Assembly (NCBI GenBank): GCA_013399015.1
Contig: VWZX01010687.1
Coordinates: 485,828 to 549,827, forward strand
From: Galbula dea
Taxonomy: Eukaryota > Chordata > Aves > Piciformes > Galbulidae
Direction of reading: 5' to 3'
DNA: 64,000 nucleotides
Positions 1 through 12,800 of this stretch are shown here, in pieces. The translations under genes and the position numbers were made by a program. Within the stretch, counting starts at the first letter, position 1. The number at the start of each line of letters is the position of its first letter. The notes beneath the pieces are model-generated. The model was not told where the DNA came from. It saw only the letters and a list, made by a program, of their open reading frames with translations, and made no database searches.

Positions 1-742
1 AAGTGGTATCACACAAACATTAAATAATAGTCCCTCTCTAAAAGTCTAGCCACTTCTGTAGAGTAAACTAGAATAACAGTAAAAAGCAAACAGGTGTTAG
101 GAGTGCTGCCCCTAAAAATATTTAAGGGTCTTGTTTGCAATTAGAGTTCATTTCCTCAGACTCTTTCCAAATGCAGATCTCTAAACCAGCAGAGATCAGA
201 ATTATTTCAGAGTGAAATCAGTTTAGCTTTCAGGGTAGAGCTGTCAGCTCTGTTGTCACTCATCCTTAGTAGACTGCCAGGGGTGGAAAGAAAGAAGACA
301 GGAGGGTGAGGGGTGGAGGGAAGCAAAGAAAGAGGTATTCTGGGGTGTGAATTCTGCAGTCTACACCAGTCCTTTCCATGGACTGTTGCTTGTAAGAGAC
401 AAAGAGGGTATGAGATGTGAAAGACATTGTGTTGCCTGATGGAGCATGTGCATTTGTGAGTTAGGAAGAGCAAGCATGTGTCAAGTGTGGTCTGCATCTG
501 GAAGATTTTGCAGTGGTCAAAGAGAAGGACTGTTTCTCTCAAGACAGTGCTGCTCTGCCCGTGCTTCTCCAGCTCCCACACCACGGCTGCAGTCCTCCGG
601 CGCGCTCCTCAACAGCTGCCAAGAACATTAAAGACCTTCTTGCCTGCACAAGGTCAAGGTTTTCCCCATCACAATGAGATTTGCCTGATGGATGTGAGAT
701 TTTTCTTATAAACAAGCCAAATGATTTTTATATCTTCTCATC

Positions 743-760
743 GTTGTTGTTGTTGTTGTT
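743..760. repeat. (GTT)6 microsatellite
   Basis: Six uninterrupted GTT units. Short; it may vary in length between individuals but has no visible function. Confidence 0.85.
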
Positions 761-3494
761 AAGGACTTGTTTTAAGGCAGGCAGCCGGCTGGAAGGTGGT
801 GACCTACTGGCGGATGCTGAGATCATTTGAAGTTGGATGATGCAGACAGTATGGCCAAACCCAGACATTCCAAACTCATGAATCAAGCCCCATAAACCAT
901 GAGAGAGCCTTGAAATCATGATCTTTAAAAATAAATAAATAAATTAATGATCATTGAAAAATCTTAGCTTCTCTCCACTGCCTTCTGGCGTTGTCTTCTT
1001 TTCAAGCTACGTGAGATGGGATTTTCCTCATCAGCCATGAGGACCTAAATCATGGAGGGTTTTCTAAGAGGGAGCTGGGGCTGTTAAAATACTGCATGGC
1101 ACACAAAAAAACATCAAATGTTACCACTCTCCTGATAATATCACAACAAAGCTGGCGACCAAGGGATAGCATCTCGACATTGCAGTCGTCTTTCCCAGGC
1201 ACTTTAATAAGGCTTACACATTTTATATTCTAGCTGTGCCTTAATTAAAACCAGTTACTTTCTTTTGTTTGAAAGGGCTCAAAGAATTCAGCACTTCAGA
1301 AAAAAAAAAAAAAGGAAAGAAAATAGAAGAAAGAAGCTAACTGGATGGGTTTCTAATAGTGGGTGTAAACCCCATCGTAACCAAGATTTATTTGTACGAA
1401 TCATTTCAGTGGGAAAACAGAGCCTCCAAAAAGTGTGCATTCAATTAAGCATCACACCAAACCTTTGTTATCCTTCTGTTAGACCTGGCTAGTGTCTCTG
1501 TAGATGGTTGGTCAAATATAACAATATCATAATCATAACTAATTCCTCTTTCTCATGAAATGATGATCTCCGGTCTAAACCACTGGGGCTCTGCATTTCT
1601 GTTGGTCCTTGTAACTGCCTGAAAGCAAAAGGAACTTTATGATTGCAGATTAAATTACTTAAATATTAACTTATGAACTCTCTTCTTGGCTTCACAAGAT
1701 TGTGTGGCATTTTTGCCAGTTAGCTGAAATCCTTAATAATGCATTAGAAGACTGAAATTTCAGGAGAATTTGTTTGAGATTTCTTCTTGGGCTTCATCTG
1801 CAGTTCTCAATGAGCCATGCATCATCCAAACACATTATAGAAATTAGAGCCTGCATTCCATTATGCATTCAGACATTTATAGCAGAATGATAAACCTGTC
1901 TGTACCTCAGGGAGTTGGCTTTATAAATCAAGGCTTCCTGTAAAAAGATTACATTCCTATTTGAAATTATTGGGGTTCTATATCTTCTTTCCATATCATG
2001 TTATAATATACATCAGAAGAAGAAAGGAGAATGGAATTAAAGTGTGGGGAAAGTGATGTTTTATTAGAGGCAAAATGTGTTACTCTTTTGTTTTGGTTTT
2101 CTGAAAGAAAGTTGAGATTCTGGACTGTTAGGTTTGAAGGCTTCACTATTCTGGAACTTACATAAAAAAAAACCCCAAAAACCTGGGCTCTCAATCTATT
2201 TTTGAAACTTACCTGCTTCTGTAGTACCAGAAAACCTCAGAAGTCTTTCATGTATTTATCATGACTGAACTCTGAGGGAGGAAAATACTGTTATCAGTAT
2301 TTTAGAGATCAGATGTGAAAGCACAGCTCCTCAGGTCTCCAAAGGCAAGATCTGACAAAGCAGAGGATTGAGCTAGTGTCTTCCAAACCCCAGGTCACAC
2401 AGGAGGGTGGAGGAATGGGATGAGCAGCAGCATCCCTTCTCAGCAAGCAGGACGTGACAGGTCAGGACACACTCCCTGCACCCATCAGTGTGACTTGGAT
2501 AAGACACCTCCTCCTCCTCTGGGGGCCCTGAAGGTGCTCTAGCATGGTCCTGTAGGTAAGATGCTCCTGTCAGGCTACCTTAGTAAATGCAATGAGAAAT
2601 TAGAGTGCTCATACATCTGGAGAGCAGAAATTTGAGCTCCACAGAGGCAGCTCCCTGATGACCCTCCCTACATCTTCTTCCACCACACATTGAACATCCC
2701 CCTCCAGGCTCACCTTCATCTTCCTGAGAAGTCTGTCTTGAAAATTTTGGTCAAAACAATAGTGATGGTCACAGAAGAGTAGGAGAATAGAAGTGTAGCA
2801 AGATAATACTTTACCTGGAGCAAAGAACCCTCAATAATTTTTCTCCATCATGCCCAGTGGGCACAATGTCCTGCACAAAGCATTTAGTGTACTTTAGGAT
2901 AAGCAGCAGGGATACTTGTCATGGTCTCTTGGGATGAGGCACTTTCTAGCAATGATGTGGAACAGGACATACTAAGAAATCAAGGAATGAAGGAAATAGA
3001 ATGCAGACTGTGATGTTTTCTATTATTTTCTCTTTGCACAAGTTAGTACTTGACTTCATCTCATTTATAAGTCAATACATTTGATAACTCTGCCTGATCT
3101 TCAGCAGACCTGAATTTTCACTACAAAACTGCTGCAAAATGCATCATTGAATGCATCCTGGCTGTATCCAATAACTGACAGGAAAGAGGTGGATTTCAGG
3201 ATAGAGGTGCATGAAAACAGTAATTGTGGAACTAAGAGAGTGTCCAGTCACCTGGCTTAGTGACTGACACTGAAAGACACATGTGAACAGGCGAATTTTC
3301 TCACTTTTGTTATTTCAATTTTGGCATATGAATGGCAAAGCTCAGGAAGAAAAACCCTACCATGAAACACTCATCTGTATTAAAAAAGTCCTGCTCTCCT
3401 AGGTCCAATCACTTATTCCAATGAATGCTTTGAAATCCTATTAAGAGAGTAGAGTTATGTCTTCTGGGTCTTTAATTTGGACCACAAGTGATAC

Positions 3495-3574
3495 CCACAG
3501 TGACTTCAGCATCTACGCATTACCTTCATTTAAGCCACAGTGACTTATCATCTGTGCATTAACCTTATTTTATG
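3495..3574. repeat. Diverged 40-bp tandem duplication
   Basis: Two consecutive 40-bp units both begin ccacagtgactt and share the order cagtgactt - catct - gcatta - ccttattt-like, with scattered substitutions and small shifts. The second unit starts directly where the first ends (3535). This fits an old local tandem duplication. No transposon signature or open frame is attached to it. Confidence 0.65.
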
Positions 3575-6555
3575 CAGTGATCTGAGCAGAGCTCTTTAAG
3601 GCTAAAATGCCTCTTGAGAACTGCAGGCTGCATCCACCCTAAATTAATGGAAAGGCTCCATGGATCTGAAAACCACCAAAGGACACTGGTGCATCCATAG
3701 GACACAAGACCTTTTCACATGAATGTAAATGCAACCATCCTTTCTCTTCTTTTTAAATATTTTAACTCTTTTGTCCCTTGAAAACAACACCTGGATCCCT
3801 GGATTCACTGTGAATCACTTCTGCATTTACATGTTTCTCCCTAAAAACAAAGGTTCCATGCAGCATCCTTCATCTTCCCAAAACTTCTTTGTTGTGGGGC
3901 ACTGAGATGTTCCCTGTCAAACATTAGCTGCCATTAAAAACCTACCCAAAATCCAAGTCTGATAAGTTCATTTCATCAAGAAGATTTATCACACATTGTT
4001 CACTTCATCTGGGATTTAGACTCAGGAAGTCATGGAAGCAAAATCTGCAAGATGAATCCTGTTTTACAATCAATAATCCTTACTCTTTCCTACTTCCCTT
4101 ACAACTAGAGATGTAGCACAAGACAGAGAAGGGCTCAGGAAGTTTAACATACACAATATTGATTCCTTTTTGTGTTTTGCTGGGTTTTTTTTCTTTCTGT
4201 TTTTATTATTATTATTTTTCTTTTACATTATAAAACACTCCCAAGAGATGCAAACAAAGCCTAAGGAGGCCAGAAGTAGATGCTGTACCAGCAGAAGAGA
4301 ACAAAATAATTCAGTGTATGCAATCTTAAAACCATAACCATTAATCTTTTGATGTTGTGCATCTCTTGAGTGTGGACTCATAAAGTATATAATAAAACAC
4401 AGATATGCCACAACAATTGAAGTCAAGTCCTGTCTTGTCTCAGCCATGTGACTAACAAGAGCAGAATAAGAGCACAGGAATGAGAACAGAGTAAAACTCG
4501 AGGCAAGCAACCAACTAAATCACATTTATGCTCCTAGCCCTGAAATTCCTTTAACATTCTGAGTTGTGCAGGTTGGGCTTTGGAACTGCCTGTTCTATAG
4601 TGATGCTGTTATTTCCCTTGATTGACACTGTCCACTGCCAAGCTGTCAGACAGTTTCACTGCCTGAAAACTTCAAAAAACAAATTTAATTGTCTGAGTGA
4701 AAAATCTTCCAAACCATATGTTGGAATTTGGGAACATTTCAGAAAGGAGTTAGCCATATCTGAGTTGGGGCTAATGAAAAAGTTACCTTATTGTTGTTTA
4801 TTTTCCATCAAAGCCATCACCAAAGTGTTTCCTCTGAAAAGCTGGAGTGATTCCATCTCTAAGGAATGCTGTTGAAGTTTGACAGAGGTTGGCATGTGAA
4901 TCACATGTGGGCCTTTGGCTGTTTCTGGGGAAGTGTACCCAAGTTGAAACAAAATCACAAGCTTATTTTACAGCTCACAGCTGCAAAGGAATTCCATGGA
5001 AGCTGCATGAACCACTGTGCAAAACTAAACCAGGAGAAGACAACCTCTCTGAACGGGCCTCTCTCTGCCCCACATTCACAGGTGGGATTTTTGCTGTAGC
5101 CTTTTATTCCCTTTTTGCATGGTGAGACTCACACAGGAGGATGTTAAAATGTAAATGACACAGTTTTTACAGCAGAGCTTTAAACAAAGCAAAAAATGAC
5201 ACACTGGAGAGAGAAAACAACGTATCAGATCTCTCACCATTAATCACCAGTCACAACCCAGGCACTGAAAAAACAGAGATCTCAACCTTTGAAAAGGTGA
5301 GGGTGTCATCCTATAATTTAAGACTGAATAATAAAGTGTGGGCATCTGGGTTGTTTTTTTTCTGCTGGTTCCTTCACGTTGTGATCTTATGATTGCAGTC
5401 TCAGTGACAATCACGTTGTGCAAAGGTGATAGGGAGGGTTGGATTTCTGGGAAGATCGTGCATGTCAGCAGGCAAGGGGTGGGGAGGCACGCCTACAAAC
5501 TGATGCTCCTCAACAGGCCATCTCTATGATTTCTCTGGGTGTCTGTGTGCATCCAATATATAAATAATATCAGAAAGAGAAGGGCTCATGTGTGAGAGAA
5601 AATTCCCATTGAGCTATAACACTCCCAGATGTTCTTCTTCTGGTACCCACGCATACGCGGAGAGTAGCTTCCCCCCCCCTTAAAGAGCTTGCAAACCTTG
5701 TGCTGTTCAGGGTTGTTTCAGAGCCACCAGAAAACCAGCCAGAGCAGCAATATGTCTGTAACTAGGACTTCTTGCATGTTTGGGTATTTTTAGTCAACAG
5801 AGTTATTTGGTACCCAGCTGTGGCCCTGTGGGTTTGGGGGTTTACTTTTTAAATATATTGGGGTTTGTGTTTTTTTTTTTTAGTTGTTATTGTTGTTATT
5901 GTTGTTTAAAGATCAAAAAGCACAGGCACATGCAGTTCACTGTAAAGAAAGGAAATGAGGGAAGGGAGGGGGAAACTTAAGGTAATTTGGAAATGCCTCT
6001 GGCACCTCTCCAAAACACCAAATGCAGCTCGAGAGATACCCTGGAAGGTCACATTCTGTACCTTGGGCAGAGCCAGGATCTCTGCGCTCTTTGCGTTACA
6101 TTACTCCAACTTCCAAAGAGTAAAATTCTCTTAGCGTTGGCTTTCTACAACCTCATTATCTTTTGTACTATCAACTACCAGGGGCCTCAAAGAAGCAATT
6201 TTTAACTTTCAAACGTGACTAATGTAACCATTTAACTCTAAAAGGCCTTTTGTTTCATGTCTGAATGTGAAGATGTTTTTCTCCTAATCTTTCCTTGACA
6301 ATAATGTGAACTGTTCCGCAGGCTGTTGAGAACTTCGTCTCACTGAGAGGTTATTACTGATTTTTCCATTTACTCTGTGGGATCTTAAATCACATGAAAG
6401 TATCTCACAAAGGAGAGGGGGGAAAAAAAACTCAACCAAGAAAACTTTATAAAGCTGGAAGGTGATTGAGAAGAGTAAAGGTATGAACTTCTCCTCATTT
6501 CAGTAAAGTGATAGGACTGAGAAACTTGCTCTATGCCGGGGCTACCTATGACTGG

Positions 6556-7280
6556 TATCAGGATAGGTTGGGGACTGAGCTGTTGGAGAGCAGGGAAGGA
6601 GAAAAGAACCTGGGGTTCCTGGTGGATGGAAGGATGAGCATGAGCCAGCAGTGTGCTCTTGTGGACAGGAGGCCAGTGGGATTCTGGGCTGGACTAGAAG
6701 GGCTGTGGTCACTAGGTCAAGAGAGGTTCTTCTCCCCCTTGACTCTACCCTGGGGAGGCCACAGGTGGAATACTGTGTCCAGTTCTGGGCCCCTCAGCTG
6801 AAGAAGGATAGGCAACTGCTGGAAAGAGTCCAGCCCAGAGCCACCAAGATGCTGAAGGGGCTGGAACATCTTCCTGCTGAGGAAAGGCTGAGGGAGCTGG
6901 GGCTCTTGAGCTTGAATAAGAGGAGACTAAGGGGTGACCTCATCTCTGCTTTGAAATATGTGAAGGGAGAGTGTCAGGAGGATGGGGTCAGGCTCTTCTC
7001 AGTGGAGCCCAGTGACAGGACAAGAGGCAATGGCTGTAAGCTGAAGCACAGGAGGTTCCATGTGAAGACAAGAGCAAATGTTTTCCCAGTTGAGATGACA
7101 GAGCCCTGGCCCAGACTGCCCAGAGAGGTTGGGGAGTCTCCTTCTCTGGAGAGATTCCAAACCCTCTGGACGTGCTTCTGTGTGACCTGGTGTAGGGAAT
7201 CCTGCTGTGGCAGGGGGGTTGGACTAGATGATCTTTCCAGGTCCCTTCCAGCTCCTAACATTCTGTGATTTTGTGATTCT
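6556..7280 (+). mobile_element. CR1 LINE, 5'-truncated, about 725 bp
   Basis: This is the 3' part of a CR1 non-LTR retrotransposon. The sense strand still encodes much of the C-terminal ORF2 region downstream of the reverse transcriptase core: an LTLPWGRP-like segment, then LLERVQPRATKML, LEHLPAEERLRELGLLSL, SDRTRGNG and LPREVGESPSLERF. The frame runs nearly intact for about 205 codons from 6651 to 7268. It closes with the standard CR1 3' end (ttggactagatgatcttt, ttccagctcc, attctgtgat). The 5' end is lost, as usual for incomplete target-primed reverse transcription, so the copy cannot be autonomous. It belongs to the same subfamily as the minus-strand copy at 28471-29281 and the copy at 47354-47787. 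Confidence 0.95.
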
Positions 7281-7629
7281 TGACCAAGGTGGTCCTTTAG
7301 TGGAATGGTTTAACCTCAGTGGAGCTACAGCCATAACGATCCAAGAGTTTGACAAGAACTGATAGCAGACACAATGGACTGGAGAGCAGCTGGTTGAGAG
7401 AGAAGAGCAAGACAGGGAAACATATAAGAAACAGTTGAGGTTGGCCCTGGGGAGAGGTCATCTTTGCATCAGTGTCCTGGAAAGGCAAACTCAGATTTAG
7501 GAGCAAGACAGTTTTTTACTCCTCGTTTCTACTACATGCCAAAGAGATTCTTAGACCAATAAATACTTCCTTTCTCTCTCTTAATTTTTGGGGATATTTT
7601 TAATGGTTTTCTTAGAAGGCCTATGTCAT
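7281..7629. other. Short unique spacer between two CR1 copies
   Basis: About 350 bp of unique sequence separates two same-strand CR1 copies. No coding or RNA feature is seen. The downstream part, around 7565-7615, is T-rich. Confidence 0.5.
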
Positions 7630-8220
7630 CCTGGGGTGTATCAAGAAGAGTGTGACCAGCAGGTCAAGGGAGGTTCCCCTCCCCCTCTACTCTGCCCTAG
7701 TCAGGGCACAGCTGGAGTCCTGGGTCCAGTTCTGGGCTCCCCTGTTCAAGGTCTTCCTTAGGGAACTTCTGCAGAGGGTGCAGAAAAGGGCTACAAAAAT
7801 GATGATGGGACTAGAACATTTCTCTTCTGGGGAAAGGCTGAGAGAGCTGGAGCTGCTTAGCCTGGAGAAGAAGCTGAGGGGGGAAATTCTCAATGCTTAT
7901 CAATACTTTCTGGGTGGGGGTCAGGAGGCTGGGGTCAGGCTTTGTTCAGTGGTGCCCAGGGACAGGACAAGAGGGAACAGGCACAAACTGGAACAGAGGA
8001 AGTTCCAGCTGAAGTTAAAGAGGAATTTCTTCAAGGAAGAACTTCAGTGGTGGGCAGTGCAACAGGCTGCCCAGAAAGTTTGTGAAGTCTGCTTCTCTGG
8101 AGACATCCCAAACCCCCATGAGCACCATCCTGAGCAGCCTGCTTTAACTGAACCTGCTCTGACATGGGGGTTGAACTCGATGATCTCCAGAGGTCCCATC
8201 CAACCTCTAATATTCTGTGA
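7630..8220 (+). mobile_element. CR1 LINE, 5'-truncated, about 590 bp
   Basis: It starts within the ctggggtgtatcaagaagagtgtgacc-type region of ORF2. The encoded order is SRSREVPLPLYSALVRAQLE, LLQRVQKRATKMM, LEHFSSGERLRELELLSLEK and a DRTRGN motif. It ends in the usual tail (ttgaactcgatgatctcc, atccaacctctaatattctgtga). The reading frame is interrupted downstream of the middle, so it is a dead copy. Its sequence differs clearly from the copy at 6556-7280, so it comes from another subfamily or is older. Confidence 0.95.
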
Positions 8221-9728
8221 AACAACATTTCAGAGCTTGAAATCTTAGTTATCAACTGAGACAGAATTCTAATATTGTTATGTTTGCATTCTGGAATTAT
8301 CATAAAGGATGCACATTCAACACAGACTTTTGCTGCTCATATCTAACCCTTTGCATTCTCTGAGGCTTATCTTTTAACCAAATAGAACCAGCCCAAGCAA
8401 GTGAATCCTTATGGAGCCAAAGATCCAGTTGCTTCTGTGTGTGCTCCACCTGAAGAAAGGTTTCTGGATATGGGCATGCAAAGTGCTTTTACTGTCATGT
8501 TCACCTCCATTAGAGCCTAAATAAAAAGTGTGGGCATGTGTGGATGGACTTCACTGGAAAATACAAATGCCACAAGTATTATAGTTTATTGTACACATAT
8601 CCTGGCAAAGCATTTGCAGGTCAAGTTGGGTTTTGGTTTGGTTTGTTTTTGTTTTTGCAGCAGAAGTCTTAGAGCAAAAGTGTGCCCTCAGGATGCACAT
8701 GAAGTTCCTCTTGACAACAAAATGGACCTGAAGGCACAGACATCCAAAGGCAAGGTCTGGACCACATTCACACCACAGGAAAAACTCTGACAGTGAAATG
8801 AGGTTTATTTAAGTTCATAAAAACACAGAGCAAGATATCAAAGTAGAGTATGAGCACACAGGGAGAGAGGCAGATGCATGAAGTAGGCTGTGGAGCAAGT
8901 GCTGTGGAAGAAAGATGCAAAGTGACATGCTAGAAAAGCAAACATCTGGTGTAGATGGAGACAAAGGTTGTCTGGATAAAAGTGAAAAAGCAATCACTCC
9001 AAAATAACTGGAGGATTATGCAGAAACTGACATTTGAAGTTCAAATGAGAGGGCAGTCATCAAGATCCTGAAAAGTAAAGGAAGGTTTTAAGAAGCTGAG
9101 TTGCAGGTGGGTCAAAATAGGCACTGATGGAGCAGAGTTTCCTGGTTTATAATGTAGAAATCAACACAGAGAAGAAAAATGAAAGGAAATTCATGTTCAC
9201 TGAAATCACATTGCTTCTGGATAACTCCCAGTACCACACAGGCACATCTCAATGACAGTCACCTTTCTTTAGATATCTATCACTTTCTAACACAAATATT
9301 AAACTAAAGGAAGGAAAAAGAAACCCCCAAACCAAAACCTCCTGTTTACTTCGAATTCCACAGCATAGAAATTGTCTTCCTTGCAATGTGCAAAATGGTT
9401 TAGAAGATGTGTATGTAATAAAGACTGATGGACAGGTATATATGCCTGTCATTAGCTATCTATGAGTTTGCATCTACAGTGGTTATAAAACAGAATTCTA
9501 AATTCTGTCTTACAGTGTCATGTCAATAATATGTAATAATTCATGGCTTGTCTGAAATAGCAATGCCAGCAGCACACTGTCTTTTACCTCCAGCAGATGA
9601 ATCCTGTGCAGGACAACTGTACTCAGCATTGCTGCTGTTAAGAGTTCATGCATGAACTTATTTTTACCATTTACCTCCCAATCTCCTTCTCATGGAATGA
9701 GGGGAAGAGAAGGGAAGGTGCGGGAAGA
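8221..9728. other. Unique sequence, no gene recognised
   Basis: No gene, RNA or transposon signature was found in about 1.5 kb up to the assembly gap. A GT-rich stretch lies near 8627-8660. Reading frames are all below 90 codons and show no family resemblance. Confidence 0.5.
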
Positions 9729-10048
9729 NNNNNNNNNNNNNNNNNNNNNNNNNNNNNNNNNNNNNNNNNNNNNNNNNNNNNNNNNNNNNNNNNNNNNNNN
9801 NNNNNNNNNNNNNNNNNNNNNNNNNNNNNNNNNNNNNNNNNNNNNNNNNNNNNNNNNNNNNNNNNNNNNNNNNNNNNNNNNNNNNNNNNNNNNNNNNNNN
9901 NNNNNNNNNNNNNNNNNNNNNNNNNNNNNNNNNNNNNNNNNNNNNNNNNNNNNNNNNNNNNNNNNNNNNNNNNNNNNNNNNNNNNNNNNNNNNNNNNNNN
10001 NNNNNNNNNNNNNNNNNNNNNNNNNNNNNNNNNNNNNNNNNNNNNNNN
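9729..10048. other. Assembly gap, 320 N
   Basis: A run of 320 undetermined bases. The right border is an (AAAAG)n array and the left border is purine-rich (gaagggaaggtgcgggaaga). The gap is therefore probably more of the same purine repeat that the assembler could not resolve. The true length is unknown. Open frames drawn through the N run are meaningless. Confidence 0.95.
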
Positions 10049-10187
10049 AAAGAAAAGAAAAGAAAAGAAAAGAAAAGAAAAGAAAAGAAAAGAAAAGAAA
10101 AGAAAAGAAAAGAAAAGAAAAGAAAAGAAAAGAAAAGAAAAGAGAAAAGAAAAGAGAAGAGAAAAGAAAAGAAAAGAAAAAAGAGAA
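10049..10187. repeat. (AAAAG)n pentanucleotide array
   Basis: About 28 units of aaaag run directly out of the assembly gap. Near the right end the units become irregular (agagaaaag, agaagag). The plus strand is pure purine and the minus strand pure pyrimidine. The full array probably extends into the gap. Confidence 0.95.
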
Positions 10188-10198
10188 TCTTCATGGCT

Positions 10199-12396
10199 GC
10201 AATGGTCTACCAGGGAGGGACTGCTACCTTCATCTGTGCACAGAGGAACTTTGGAGCTACTTCTGCATGACCTGCAGCCCACCCCACAAGGCTGGACCAA
10301 CCACCCCAAGAAGGACACACTATGAAATCAACCAGCAAGACTTATCTGCAGTTTGAAAGATAAGCAGATGGAAGGCCAAGGGCTTTGGAAGGAAAGTTTC
10401 CCCTTCACCTGCAGCCCTTTGCCTGTCCTCTCCTCCTCATCCTCACCAGTGGTATGAGGTCAGACTGCCTCCAGCATCCTGAAAGCAAAAGTATTGCAAC
10501 CCAAGTGTTTCCACAGCTATGAACAGCAGAGGTGGCTGTTTATTTAATGAAAGGGAAACACACTGAAGCCTTCATCCCCAGATCTTTCCCCCTCCCTGGT
10601 TTAATTCCCATCTAACTGCTGACAGCAGGAGCAGATCCAAGGTCAGTGCTAGCAAAGGAGATGAGTCCCCACCTGTGTTGTGTTCCAAGCTGAGGCTTTG
10701 ATGTGGTGTCACAGCCCCACATCATGAGGGAAAGACCTGGTTTGTGCACCACCTGCCACGTGCATTTGGGAGTCTGGAGCACACTGCCCTGGTTGGGGAA
10801 CATTTGCCATCTCCCACACTCCAGCTAACTCTGCCCTGGAGAAACTACTGAAAAGGAGAAGCACTCCAATGCCAAAAGTGAAAGAAAATCCTCAGACTAA
10901 AAGGGATCAATATTTTTTGTTGCCATGAGACATTTCTTTTCAGACAGAAATGCCTTTTCAGCTAACCAGGCAAAAACATTACCATCTTTTCAAATAACTT
11001 CTGTCTTGCAGACAAAACTTGAAGGTATAAAAATGTTTCTACAAGTATTTCCACAGGAAAAAAAAAAAAAAAAACAAAAACCCAAAACATCCTCATGAGC
11101 TCTACTGAGGATGCTTTCAGTGGGTTTATCCCCTAATTCCTGTTCAGGAGACACCCTCTTTGACCTTACTGCTGAGTAAAGTTTCAAGATTTGGCCTTTA
11201 AAGTTTCATTTTGGCCCTGCCACGAGGAGTATGAAAAGATTACTGTACTCCTGCACACATAAAAACCCTCTGAAAGACTGGTTTTTCAAATTACTCTCTC
11301 CCCACACCCTCAACATCTACTTCCCCCATCAATTTGTAGGCTGCAAAGCAAGAATCTCTTTTAACACAACCTCAGGTACTGAAGAAATGCACTGCTTCCA
11401 TCTGTCAATTAACACATTTACCTTGTAGCTAATTCTCCTTAACATCCTTGCTCAAATAAAGCCAAATAGATTTGATTGCCTACAAGAAGAATAAAATATC
11501 TACTTTGTACAGCAGCCTGCATGAACCTCTAGGAAGGTTGCAGTGAACACTACCCTTATCCTATGGTTTTTTTTAAAGTGCTCTTTGCAAAAATCAGTTG
11601 CTCTATTGTTTGAAGACTTTTCTCTTTTTTACCAGCTTTTTGCTCATGCAATTATTTCACTTAGCATGCCACATTTCCTCCAGCTGCCTTACAATACAAT
11701 CTTCCTTTCATCACTTCAGACCTTTTAGCAGGCAATCATTTATGTATGTATGTATGTATGTATATATGTACGTTAGCAATTAAGGACACCTTTATTATTA
11801 ACCTAATCAAGCTCCAGTCTGTGGCTGAGTAATCATCACTTGTGCTCCAGTGAGAGCCTGCCTTTTATACTTAACATATATGCATACATACATAAAATAA
11901 AGTAGAATAAAGGGCAGGAAAAGGTTCCTCTGGTTGTATTTCCAACTTGTTTTCCTCCATATCTTTTCACACTGTGAAAACAAGAAACAGCTACACTCAT
12001 AGCCTGTTTGTACTTGAGGATAAATAAGCATGTGTGTTGTTTATTGTCTCAAGCCTCCTTTTCACTCACACTTTGTTCCAAATGCTAAATGAAATAAGGT
12101 ATTTTAGGAAGCTGTTGATGACTGAGCACTTGTTTCTTGCAGGGGAAAAACCTCCTGAAATATCTGTTGAGAGCAACAACATAAAAACATGCTACCCCCA
12201 CAACTGTGAGGCATACAACAGTGGGACATCAATAAGAGGAGGGAAGTTTCCCCTCTCAAGGAATGAATTCCATCCACTAAGGATGTACAAAACCCTGGTG
12301 GTGAACATACTGGTGGAAAGAGGTTGTTCCATTGACCACTGGTGGGACCACTGCTGACTACTGGAGGAAGGGAAGCAGGAAGAGTTGTGATTTGAT
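10199..12396. other. Unique sequence, no gene recognised
   Basis: Unique sequence with an A18-type tract near 11058-11075 and a tetranucleotide microsatellite near 11740-11772. No reading frame has a recognisable product. A stretch near 12034-12357 is open on the plus strand for about 107 codons, but has neither a family match nor convincing splice borders, and is regarded as chance. Confidence 0.5.
11740..11772. repeat. (ATGT)n microsatellite
   Basis: About six tatg units followed by a degenerate tatatatgtacg end. A related but inverted cluster (atgcatacatacataaa) lies about 120 bp downstream near 11880-11900. Confidence 0.85.
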
Positions 12397-12740
12397 CTGT
12401 TTAGCCTGGAGAAAAGGAGGCTCAGGGGAGACCTCTTCACTTTCTACAACTCCCTGAAAGGAGGTTGGAGTGAGGTGGGAGTTGTTGTCTTCTCCCAAGG
12501 AACAAATGACAGGACAAGAGGTAACAGCCTCAAGTTGAGCCAGTGGAGGTTTAGTGGACACATGGAAAAATTCCTTCCCAAAAAAGGCTACCCAGGGCAG
12601 TGCTGGAGTCACCATCCCTGAAGGGGTTTGAAAGACATAGAGATGTGGTGCTGAGGGACATGATTTAGTGGTGACCTGGTGGTGCTGAGTTGATGTTTGG
12701 ACTCAATGGTCTTAAAAGTCTTTTCCAACCAATCTACTCC
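12397..12740 (+). mobile_element. CR1 LINE fragment, 3' end
   Basis: It begins at the ttagcctggagaaaaggagg motif (the FSLEKRRLRGD-coding region of CR1 ORF2). It continues through a gacaggacaagaggtaac stretch (DRTRG) and the agtcaccatccctgaagggg segment (SPSLEGF), then ends with the CR1 3' region (ttggactcaatggtctt, ttttccaacc). The copy is diverged and frame-shifted. Instead of the normal ATTCTATG tail it runs directly into a (TTCTA)n microsatellite. Confidence 0.92.
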
Positions 12741-12800
12741 TCTTCTATTCTATTCTATTCTATTCTGTTCTGTTCTACTCTATTCTACTCTATTCTATTC
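12741..12800. repeat. (TTCTA)n microsatellite at a CR1 tail
   Basis: About twelve pentamers of tattc/ttcta with some tgttc and tactc variants. Because it sits exactly at the 3' end of the preceding CR1 copy, whose tail is normally an attctatga repeat, it most likely grew from that tail. Confidence 0.9.

Larger units (their letters stand above)
1..6555. other. Unique sequence, no gene recognised
   Basis: No reading frame here resembles a known protein; the longest are about 100-125 codons, as expected by chance in 41% GC vertebrate DNA. No CR1 tail is present on either strand. Contents noted: a short (GTT)6 tract, an (AAAT)n tract at about 926-945, the 40-bp tandem duplication at 3495-3574, a C9 run near 5672 and T-rich tracts near 4185-4225 and 5872-5905. 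A small CpG cluster near 595-606 (ccggcgcgc) is too short to be an island. Confidence 0.6.

Noticed and set aside
586..606. CpG island or promoter
   Set aside because: The CpG cluster spans only about 20 bp and the surroundings are CpG-poor.
6651..7268. Long open frame (about 205 codons) as a host gene
   Set aside because: It is the C-terminal ORF2 coding remnant of a CR1 element, with the CR1 3' end directly following. The frames at 7652-8248, 22881-23420 and 28550-29095 were rejected for the same reason.
9648..10356. Long frames across the gap (Lys/Arg/Glu- or Phe/Leu/Ser-rich)
   Set aside because: Most of their length is N, and the rest is the AAAAG repeat, which is open in several frames by composition.
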